Shown here: in pieces, positions 8,624 through 14,963 of the stretch
Layout: the number at the start of each line of letters is the position of its first letter
Position numbering within the stretch: position 1 is the first letter of the stretch
Assembly (NCBI GenBank): GCA_964544865.1
Contig: CAZJDV010000051.1
Span: forward strand, 1 to 18,293
Source: CAZJDV01 sp964544865
GTDB lineage: Bacteria; Chloroflexota; Dehalococcoidia; Lucifugimonadales; CAJWER01
DNA length: 18,293 nt
Reading direction: 5' to 3'
The notes under the pieces: generated by a model
Told to the model about the DNA's origin: nothing
What the model saw: the letters and a program-made list of their open reading frames with translations, nothing else
Databases searched by the model: none
Translations under genes and position numbers: made by a program

Positions 8624-9238
8624 ATGGCGAAAAACCGCTGGAGCATGCTGGACTCCCTCCTGGGCAGGCGTCGCCAGGCCTCCAAGCTCGTGGTGGGCCT
8701 GGGCAATCCGGGCGGGCAGTACGAGCGTACTCGTCACAACGTGGGGTTCTGGTGCCTGGACCGTCTGGCGTGCGACAGCTCCATCTCCATATCCAAGCGC
8801 CACCGTTTGGTCGTCCTCGGCGAGGGGGAGATCGGCGGCCACTCGGTTGCCCTGGCCAAGCCGCGGACCTTTGTCAACGAGAGCGGCCGGGCCGTGGTGT
8901 CGCTCATGGCGCGGTACCGAGCGTCCGTCGACGATCTTTTGGTCGTTTACGACGACATGGACCTCTCGCCGAGTAAGATCCGGCTTCGCCCCCAGGGGGG
9001 CCCTGGCGGGCACAATGGCATGAAATCGATCATCGAAGCCCTCGGCACGCAGAACTTCGCGAGGTTGAGGATCGGAATCGGGCGGCCCGCGCCGGAGGAC
9101 GACGACGTGGGACACGTGCTTGGGGCGATGCCGTCGGACGATCGCGAGATGGTCGACCAGGCCATCGACCGCGCCGCCCAGGCGGTCGTCTGCCTTCTGG
9201 CCGAGGGCGTCGACGAGGCCATGAGCCGGTTCAACTGA
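8624..9238 (+). CDS. pth: Peptidyl-tRNA hydrolase
   Basis: 204 residues. All Pth active-site elements are present with the spacing of the E. coli enzyme: GLGNPG (Asn28), the catalytic His38 in RTRHNVGF, Asn85 in PRTFVNESG, Asp110 in YDDMDL and Asn131 in GGPGGHNGMKS. C-terminal RLRIGIGRP and HVLG are also standard. It releases peptides from prematurely dropped peptidyl-tRNA in the cytoplasm. The ATG at 8624 gives an N-terminal extension of about 17 residues relative to E. coli Pth and has no clear ribosome site; the nearby ATG 8645 is not better supported. It converges on the 14-kelch gene 68 nt away. Confidence 0.95.
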   Translation: MAKNRWSMLDSLLGRRRQASKLVVGLGNPGGQYERTRHNVGFWCLDRLACDSSISISKRHRLVVLGEGEIGGHSVALAKPRTFVNESGRAVVSLMARYRASVDDLLVVYDDMDLSPSKIRLRPQGGPGGHNGMKSIIEALGTQNFARLRIGIGRPAPEDDDVGHVLGAMPSDDREMVDQAIDRAAQAVVCLLAEGVDEAMSRFN

Positions 9239-9306
9239 ACGGTTGCTCGTGCATGCGGCTTTCGGCTGCGGCCGGAGCACGGGGCATCAGGATCGGCCCG
9301 GCGCGG

Positions 9307-11541
9307 CTAGGGAGTGTAGATCTCCGAGCTGCCGAGAATTCCCGAGTTCCTGCCCTCGCCGCCGGCGATCAGTACCCGACCGTCGTCGAGCAAGGTGGCC
9401 GTGTGGTCTCGCCGGGACACCCCGAGGTTGCCGGCGTCGATCCACTGTGAAGCGGAGCTCCGAGGGTCGAAGAGTAGCGCGAGAGTGGGGCGGCCGCCAA
9501 CTACCAGCACAGCGCCCCCCACCAGGGTCGTGGCGGTGGGGCCTGTTCGCGTCGAAGGCATGCCCCGCGCCGCCTCCCAGGTCCCGGAAACGGGGTCGTA
9601 GACCTCGACGGAAGCCAGTCCTCCCTGTCCGCCGAAGCCGCCCGCAACGACGACCTTTCCGTCGGCCATGAGGGCCGCTCCCGCCCTTGTGGTCTTTGTC
9701 GCCATGCCCCCCGTCTCCTCCCATGTTCGAGTGGAAGGGTCGTATATCTCGGCCGTTCCATCGACGCCGCCGAGCACCAGCACACGGCCGTCCTGCAAGA
9801 GCGTGGCGAAGGGACTACCGCGCGGGCGCAGCATATCGCCCGAGGGAGACCACTCGCCGGTCCGGGGGGCGTATAGCTCCGCGGACAGCGTGCTGCCTTC
9901 ATCGTTCTCACCGCCGGCGACAAGGACGTTGCCATTGGCCAGCAGGACCGCCACGTGGCCGCGGCGGGCGACCGCCATACTGCCGGCCTGCGACCAGGAC
10001 CCGTTGGATGGATCGTATACCTCCGTCGAGTCGAAGTAATCGAGGGGACGGCGTCCGGACTCCGGATCGGGCTCGCCCAGCGCCCACCCGCCGGTGACCA
10101 GGACCCGGCCATCGTCGAGGCGGACCGCAGCGTGGTCTCCCCGGGCCACGGCAAGGCCCCCGGTCGCGGACCATGTTCCAGTCGAAGGCTCGAAGGTCTC
10201 CGCGGACTCAAGGAACGCTGTTTCTGGCGCCTGCGGAATCGTGTCCTCGGACTCCAGGCGTGTCCTTCCCCCCGCGACCAGGACCCGGCCGTCGTCGAGC
10301 AGCGTCGCCGAGTGTTCTGTGCGCTCGCGCGCCAGATCTCCGGACCAGGCCCAGCCGCCACTGGCGGCATCGACTTGCCACCTGCGCTGGACGGAATCGT
10401 AGATATCCACGGTGTCCAGCGTCCCGTCGTCGCCGCGGCCGCCCACGACCATCAGCCGGCCGTCGCCAAGCATGGTCGCCGTGTGGGCCAGCCTCGCAAA
10501 GTCCATTACGCCGGCGGGCTCCCACCTGCGAGTCTCCGGCGTGTACACTTCGGCCTGGTCGATGGGGGCGTCATCCTGGTCGCCCCCGACTATCAGGACC
10601 CGCCCGTCGCCGAGCAGATTCGCTGTGTGGCCCAATCGGGTCTTTTCCGTGTTGCCGATGTCTTCCCAGACACCCGTGGACGGATCATAGAGCTCCGTGG
10701 TCGGCGCGTCTCCATTGCCGCCCGCCACTAGGACCGTGCCGTCGAGCAGCAACGTCACCGTTTGGAACGCCCGCGGAGCGTTGGTCTCACCGGTCGAGGA
10801 CCATGTACCGGTGGTGGGATCGTAGATCTCCGACTGCGTGAGCCCCGGTTGGCCGGTGAGGGGGTCCCCTCCGACAACCAGCACCCTGCCGTTCTGCAGT
10901 ATCGTCGCCGCGTGAAGGGCGTGGGCCTTGAACATGGCGCCGGTGGACGACCACTGGCCCGTGGCCGGATCGAATATCTCGGCGCTCTTGACGGGGGCGT
11001 CGAAGCCGACGCCTCCGGCGATCAGCACCCGCCCGTCGTTCAGCAGGGTCGCCGAGTGGCCGCCGCGTGGTATCGTCATGTCGGCGACGGGCGTCCAGGT
11101 CTGCGTGGCGAGGTCGAGCAGTTCCACTCTCTTGAGCCGCCCGGCGCTGTCTTCGCCTCCGGCGACGAGGACGGTGCCGTCGGGAAGCAGGGTCGCCGTG
11201 TGAATCGTCCGAGCCTGCCTCATCGTGTCGATGGCCGTCCAGGTGTCCGTCGGCGGATTGTATATCTCCGCCGTTGGGGATGCGCCGAACGCGTCGGAGC
11301 CACCGGTCACCAGTAGCCTGCCATCCGCAAGCAGGGTCGCGGTATGGCTCTGTCGGGTGTTGTTCATGTGGCGGACGCGTGTGGCGCCGCCGGCCGATAC
11401 CTTGGCCGAGGGCGTATCCTCCACGGAAGGGCTCGCCGAGGCCCCGGCAGTTTCGGACGGGGCGCCGTCCTCCGCGCCACAGCCTGCGAGTGCCGCCAGT
11501 GCCACGGCAGTCATGATCAACACGGTGTACCTTGGGTTCAT
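9307..11541 (-). CDS. Giant kelch-repeat lipoprotein, fourteen repeats (two seven-bladed propellers)
   Basis: 744 residues from ATG 11541. The frame is open to 11712, but MNPRYTVLIMTAVALAALAGC is a clean signal with lipobox LAGC and Cys21. A Ser/Ala/Pro-rich linker (22-60) leads into fourteen kelch units whose motif [HG]-[ST]-A-T-L-L-x-D-G-R-V-L-V-x-G-G starts near residues 66, 114, 162, 210, 260, 305, 353, 410, 470, 529, 577, 620, 668 and 713. Typical spacing is 48, and it widens to 57-60 around repeats 7-10. The extra residues between units 7 and 8 (QVDAASGGWAWSGD) fit a boundary between two seven-bladed domains. Each unit ends in AE[IV]YDPxTGxW. It is the larger relative of the gene at 1443-2588. 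Likely a surface binding protein; ligand unknown, no catalytic domain seen. It is preceded by a strong promoter with a leader of about 270 nt. Confidence 0.9.
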   Translation of the reverse strand: MNPRYTVLIMTAVALAALAGCGAEDGAPSETAGASASPSVEDTPSAKVSAGGATRVRHMNNTRQSHTATLLADGRLLVTGGSDAFGASPTAEIYNPPTDTWTAIDTMRQARTIHTATLLPDGTVLVAGGEDSAGRLKRVELLDLATQTWTPVADMTIPRGGHSATLLNDGRVLIAGGVGFDAPVKSAEIFDPATGQWSSTGAMFKAHALHAATILQNGRVLVVGGDPLTGQPGLTQSEIYDPTTGTWSSTGETNAPRAFQTVTLLLDGTVLVAGGNGDAPTTELYDPSTGVWEDIGNTEKTRLGHTANLLGDGRVLIVGGDQDDAPIDQAEVYTPETRRWEPAGVMDFARLAHTATMLGDGRLMVVGGRGDDGTLDTVDIYDSVQRRWQVDAASGGWAWSGDLARERTEHSATLLDDGRVLVAGGRTRLESEDTIPQAPETAFLESAETFEPSTGTWSATGGLAVARGDHAAVRLDDGRVLVTGGWALGEPDPESGRRPLDYFDSTEVYDPSNGSWSQAGSMAVARRGHVAVLLANGNVLVAGGENDEGSTLSAELYAPRTGEWSPSGDMLRPRGSPFATLLQDGRVLVLGGVDGTAEIYDPSTRTWEETGGMATKTTRAGAALMADGKVVVAGGFGGQGGLASVEVYDPVSGTWEAARGMPSTRTGPTATTLVGGAVLVVGGRPTLALLFDPRSSASQWIDAGNLGVSRRDHTATLLDDGRVLIAGGEGRNSGILGSSEIYTP

Positions 11542-11817
11542 CACGAGCACCGTCGAAGCCCGTCCCGGCCTGACCGGCCCCGAGAGAGGTACACTGCAGC
11601 GGGCAACATCCGCCGGCCAGATGGGCGTGATGTGATGGCGGGCCGGCATTCCGGGGCAACATGCCAGAGCCTGACCAAATTCAGAAGTCGTGATTGCTTC
11701 ATGTAACCTCAAACAGAGATGGCCGTAGTGAGGACTACGCCAATAGCCGCAAGTGGGATTTTTCCAACGGCGGCGATTGTAGCTAAGGCGATGCGGGCCG
11801 GTGGCACATGCGGCCCG

Positions 11818-11846
11818 ATTCTAGCACCGGCGCGGTACGCCGTCAA
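11818..11846 (-). promoter_or_regulatory. Strong sigma70-type promoter of the 14-kelch gene
   Basis: Minus strand: -35 TTGACG (11846-11841), 17-bp spacer, -10 TAGAAT (11823-11818), with TGC immediately before the -10. Start near 11811 gives a leader of about 270 nt to the ATG at 11541. It is the best match of the three promoters that precede the propeller lipoprotein genes. Confidence 0.65.
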
Positions 11847-11949
11847 CGCAGTGCGTCGGTGGCGGCGCGCATTGTTCGCGGGGCGAGCCCAAAGGCATGC
11901 ACAGTCGCAACTCACGCCATATCTGGTCTCAGTGCGCCCGGCAGGTGTG

Positions 11950-12081
11950 TCAGAGACCTGGGAGCCCCAGTCCGCGTCTGCGCCGCCACATCAGAACAAC
12001 GGCCATTCCGATGAGGGCCCACTGGGAGACGCCCGGCACCTTTAGACGGAAACAACAAGTTGACACGCCCAGAAGACGATT
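11950..12081 (-). pseudogene. Remnant of a gene ending in a C-terminal membrane sorting signal
   Basis: On the minus strand the frame between an upstream TAG (12084-12082) and TGA (11952-11950) contains KVPGVSQWALIGMAVV followed by LMWRRRRGLGLPGL. This is the order seen in PEP-CTERM/IPTL-CTERM-like C-terminal tails: a Pro-x-x-Ser-x-Trp-[GA]-Leu-Ile motif, a hydrophobic segment, an Arg cluster and then the stop. Upstream in the same frame are two stops (TGA and TAG), and no signal peptide or body of a protein is visible, so only the tail of a secreted protein gene seems to remain. The hydrophobic segment is short (about 13 residues). It could still be chance, as only about 30 residues are informative. 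Confidence 0.45.
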
Positions 12082-12088
12082 CTAGACT
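12060..12088 (+). promoter_or_regulatory. Strong sigma70-type promoter, plus strand
   Basis: Perfect -35 TTGACA (12060-12065), 17-bp spacer, -10 TAGACT (12083-12088). Start near 12095. It would transcribe the broken coding-like stretch at 12121-12270 and could then supply the enolase-superfamily gene at 12356 with a leader of about 260 nt. Confidence 0.55.
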
Positions 12089-12120
12089 ACATTACATCAG
12101 CGACAGACTCGCGCCTGTAG

Positions 12121-12270
12121 CGTGTACCCAAGGCCGTCGCCGACGCCGGAGGCATCGATCAAGCCCTCGCGACCGGCGCCCTGGCACGGCGCGTCTACAT
12201 AACCATGTCCGAAGCCGTCGTCCCGCTGGGGTCGCCAAGATCGGGACCGAGTACACGGCCTACTGATTAG
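12121..12270 (+). pseudogene. Coding-like fragment with frame jumps, unrecognised
   Basis: The frame opened after TAG 12118-12120 encodes VPKAVADAGGIDQALATGAL and continues ARRVYITMSEAVVPLG, a balanced, protein-like composition. From about 12229 the plausible continuation (GVAKIGTEYTAY, stop at 12264-12266) is in another frame. Just upstream, a third frame (12042-12120) reads RPEDDSRLHYISDRLAPVA. Three adjacent frames would be needed to make one protein, which suggests the decayed 3' end of a gene of unknown family, or chance. No ribosome site or convincing start codon is visible. Confidence 0.25.
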
Positions 12271-12355
12271 GACGATATTTCAATGCCGCTTGTGGTCGTT
12301 AGGGAGTTCGACCGAGAGCCCTCGGCCTCATGGCTGATAGCAAGGAGGGCGACAC

Positions 12356-13525
12356 ATGGCGAAAGGACCCAGGATAACCAGGATCGAGGTGCATCAGTTC
12401 GAGTTCGAGCGGACGGACGTTGGCCGCAGCGAGGATGGGCTCGGCCAGGGCTACAAGCCCGGCGCGAGATCGACGCGAACGGCCTACGCCCTGAAGGTGT
12501 TCACCGACACGGGGCCGACCGGGGAGTTCGTGGGGGGAAGTGCCACGGACTATGCAGCCCTGCCGCAGTTCGCCAGCTACTTGCTGGGCCACGACGCCCT
12601 TCAACGGGAGCTGATCTACACCAGGGTGAACCAGACTCTGCGCAGTACGCGGGTCGGCCTGGCGCCGGTGGACATCGCTCTGTGGGACCTGGCGGGCAAG
12701 CACCACGAAGCGCCCATCCACCAGCTACTGGGAGGATACAAGGAGACGCTGCCCACCTACGTGGCGACGCTGCACGCCGAGGAGGGCAAGACCGGCGGAC
12801 TGGACTCGCCCGAGGCCTTCGGCGAATTCGCCTTGCAGTGCCTGGAGATGGGCTATCCCGGCTTCAAGATCCATGGCTGGGAGAACGGCCTGGTCGAGCG
12901 CGAGATCGCGACCGTACACGCCGTTGGAAAGAGCGTCGGCGGCAAGATGGACATGATGCTCGACCCGTTCAACGCCCTGGCCACCTTCGGCGACGCCGTC
13001 AAGCTAGGCAGGGCGTGCGACGCCGAGGAGTTCTTCTGGTACGAAGACCCATTCAGCGACGCGGGGACATCCATGTTCGCCCATCGCAAGCTGCGGCAGC
13101 TAATCAAGACGCCCTTGCTGATGACGGAGCACATCCGCGGCCTGGAGCCCCACGTGGACTTCATGGTGGCCGAGGCGACGGACTTCGTTCGCGGCGACGT
13201 GATGTACGAGGGAATCACCGGCACGATGAAGCTGGCCCACGCAGCCGAGGGGCTCGGCCTCGACATCGAGTTCCATAGCCCTGGTCCGGCCCAGAGGCAG
13301 TGCGTGGCCGCCATACGAAACACGAACTACTACGAGCTGTCGGGATCTCACCCCAAGGTGTCCAACCAGAACCACGTCCCGGTCTACAAAGACGGCTACA
13401 GGGACGAGCTGGACGCCGCGGACGAGAACGGCCACTTCCCGGTGCCCCAGGGCCCCGGCCTCGGCGTCGAGTACGACTGGGACTTCATCGACAAGCACCG
13501 CACGGTGCTGGTGGCGTACCCGTAG
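12356..13525 (+). CDS. Enolase-superfamily enzyme (mandelate racemase/muconate lactonizing type)
   Basis: 389 residues, the usual length for this family. An N-terminal capping domain (to about 130) is followed by the barrel. The barrel carries FKIHGW with Lys171-x-His173 at the end of strand two, metal ligands Asp203 (MLDPFNA), Glu230 (WYEDPF) and Glu258 (MTEHIRG), and a late His307 in EFHSPG. These enzymes abstract the proton alpha to a carboxylate, giving acid-sugar dehydratases, racemases or cycloisomerases. K-x-H instead of K-x-K hints at a dehydratase-like member, but the substrate cannot be read off. The start is well supported by AAGGAGGG (12342-12349), 6 nt before the ATG. It converges on the MFS gene; together with the dehydrogenases nearby it suggests sugar-acid use. 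Confidence 0.9.
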   Translation: MAKGPRITRIEVHQFEFERTDVGRSEDGLGQGYKPGARSTRTAYALKVFTDTGPTGEFVGGSATDYAALPQFASYLLGHDALQRELIYTRVNQTLRSTRVGLAPVDIALWDLAGKHHEAPIHQLLGGYKETLPTYVATLHAEEGKTGGLDSPEAFGEFALQCLEMGYPGFKIHGWENGLVEREIATVHAVGKSVGGKMDMMLDPFNALATFGDAVKLGRACDAEEFFWYEDPFSDAGTSMFAHRKLRQLIKTPLLMTEHIRGLEPHVDFMVAEATDFVRGDVMYEGITGTMKLAHAAEGLGLDIEFHSPGPAQRQCVAAIRNTNYYELSGSHPKVSNQNHVPVYKDGYRDELDAADENGHFPVPQGPGLGVEYDWDFIDKHRTVLVAYP

Positions 13526-13541
13526 GGGGGATGGGGCCATG

Positions 13542-13583
13542 GTCATGTCAAGCTGTGGGGCGGAGCGACAACGCTCGCATGAC
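13542..13583. terminator. Stem-loop between convergent genes
   Basis: GTCATG (13542-13547) pairs with CATGAC (13578-13583), and inside it GAGCG (13563-13567), loop ACAA, CGCTC (13572-13576) forms the apical hairpin. It lies between the convergent stops of the enolase-superfamily and MFS genes. No T-run on either side, so termination is a guess. The GATGGGGCCAT just before it (13530-13540) is shared with the gatC-gatA spacer. Confidence 0.35.
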
Positions 13584-13593
13584 ACGCGCGCCT

Positions 13594-14886
13594 CTACTGC
13601 AACTCGCGGAGGCGTTTCTGGGTGAGGATGACCAGGATGGAGACGGCAAACATCGTCGCACCCAGGACGCCTATGGTGCGCTCGATTCCGAACGTGTCCA
13701 CGGCGAAACCGGCCGGTAGGATCCCCAGGGGCATGAGGCCGAAGGTCATGGTGTAAAGACTTATCACCCGGCCGTGGTACTCGTCGTCGACCTGCTCCAT
13801 GATGAGGGCCTGGCTCAGCGCCCTGCGCCCCGCCTCGCTCAGCCCCACTATCGCCGTTATGACCAGCGCCACGGAGTACCGCGGCACGAAGGCGATCACC
13901 AGCAGCGCCGCGCCCGCCGCGACGTTTCCCCCCATCAGCAGCATCCCTCGCCGCCACTTCCCCAGCCAGGCCGCCGCCAGGGAGCCTAGCAGTGACCCGA
14001 GCCCTAGCATGCTGAGCAGAAGGCCGTATGCCCCCGACTCGCGGAGGAAGACCTTGGTGACCAGCACGGGCAGCAGAAACACGAATGGATGCAGCAAGAT
14101 CATCGTCACGAAGACGACGACAAGCAGGACGAGGACCAGGCTGTTGTCTCGGACGTAGGACAGTCCCGACCAGATCTCGGCCATCACGTTCGATTTCTGC
14201 GGCGGCCTCCCTGCCGCCGGCCTGCGTATGAATCCGACCAGGGCGACTCCCACCAGCGCCAGCGCCGCGCTCAGGTAGCTGACGCCCCCGGGCCCTATGA
14301 CGGCGTAGAGCAGCCCGCCCAGGGCGGGGGCGAGCAGCGCGACAGTGCTGAGCCCTGCGCCGGTCAGCGCGATGGCGTTGCCAAGCCCCTCCCGTCCGAC
14401 CCGCTCGGCGATCAGGCCCTGGCGGGTCGGCGACATGAACGCCCAGACCGCCCCGTGGACCGCGGCGGCAGCCAGCAGGTGGTACCAGGTCACGGTGCCC
14501 GTGGAAATGGAGACCGCGACGAACAACGTGGCGGCCATGGAGGTTAGCAGGCAGATCTGCATGAGCTTGCGGCGGTCCATACGGTCAGCTAAGGCGCCGC
14601 CGATCAGCGCCAGTCCCAGGACCGGCACTATCTGGGTCGCGACGATGACGGCGAGGACCTTGGCGGAACCGGTGAGTTCGTAGGCCAGGTAGCTGCGGGC
14701 GACCGTTTGCATGTGTCCGGCGGCCACCCAGAACAGCATCGAGAACCACAGAAAGCGGTAGTCGCGATTAGCCAGGGACCTGAAGGCGTAGGTCCACCCT
14801 GATGTGCGAGGTGAGCGCAAGCGTGCCCTTCGTCGGGACGGAATGGGAGGTGGCCCCCCCTGAGCGGCCTGGGAAGCCGTGGTCAT
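13594..14886 (-). CDS. MFS transporter (MFS_3/DHA3-like)
   Basis: 430 residues with about twelve hydrophobic segments. After a basic N-terminal tail comes FRSLANRDYRFLWFSMLFWVAAG, a common opening of the MFS_3 (EntS/macrolide-efflux-like) group. The cytoplasmic loop 2-3 motif A is present (GGALADRMDRRK, residues 96-107). A second, weaker copy of this loop lies mid-protein (AAWLGKWRRG). Probably a drug or metabolite exporter; its position next to the catabolic genes would also allow a role in substrate movement, but the sequence does not decide. No ribosome site precedes ATG 14886. A promoter whose -10 ends 6 nt before the ATG implies a leaderless transcript. Confidence 0.88.
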   Translation of the reverse strand: MTTASQAAQGGPPPIPSRRRARLRSPRTSGWTYAFRSLANRDYRFLWFSMLFWVAAGHMQTVARSYLAYELTGSAKVLAVIVATQIVPVLGLALIGGALADRMDRRKLMQICLLTSMAATLFVAVSISTGTVTWYHLLAAAAVHGAVWAFMSPTRQGLIAERVGREGLGNAIALTGAGLSTVALLAPALGGLLYAVIGPGGVSYLSAALALVGVALVGFIRRPAAGRPPQKSNVMAEIWSGLSYVRDNSLVLVLLVVVFVTMILLHPFVFLLPVLVTKVFLRESGAYGLLLSMLGLGSLLGSLAAAWLGKWRRGMLLMGGNVAAGAALLVIAFVPRYSVALVITAIVGLSEAGRRALSQALIMEQVDDEYHGRVISLYTMTFGLMPLGILPAGFAVDTFGIERTIGVLGATMFAVSILVILTQKRLRELQ

Positions 14887-14892
14887 AAACGC

Positions 14893-14921
14893 AGTCTACG
14901 CTCACCATCGGCGAGGGGCAA
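14893..14921 (-). promoter_or_regulatory. Promoter giving a probably leaderless MFS transcript
   Basis: Minus strand: TTGCCC (14921-14916), 17-bp spacer, TAGACT (14898-14893), then six bases (GCGTTT) and the ATG at 14886. The transcription start would fall on or next to the start codon. No Shine-Dalgarno sequence is present. Confidence 0.45.
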
Positions 14922-14963
14922 GGTGAGCACCGGTCGGCCGCGCGAAATACCCAGCCCCCTGGC

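Larger units (their letters stand above)
11542..12355. other. Long intergenic region with promoters and gene remnants
   Basis: About 0.8 kb between the 14-kelch gene and the enolase-superfamily gene. It holds a strong minus promoter (11818-11846), a strong plus promoter (12060-12088), a minus-strand C-terminal sorting-signal-like tail (11950-12081) and a plus-strand coding-like stretch with frame jumps (about 12042-12270). The open frames spanning 11709-12045 on both strands run over the minus promoter and show no recognisable protein. No tRNA or riboswitch was recognised. Confidence 0.6.

Noticed and set aside
9955..11316. Plus-strand open frames (up to 258 codons) with recurring patterns across the 14-kelch gene
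   Set aside because: Their periodicity is the antisense of the roughly 144-bp kelch repeat; no independent coding evidence.
11709..12045. Overlapping open frames on both strands (108 codons plus, 68 codons minus)
   Set aside because: Arg/Ala/Pro-rich with no family resemblance. The minus one runs across the strong promoter at 11818-11846, and the plus one covers the sorting-signal tail in antisense.
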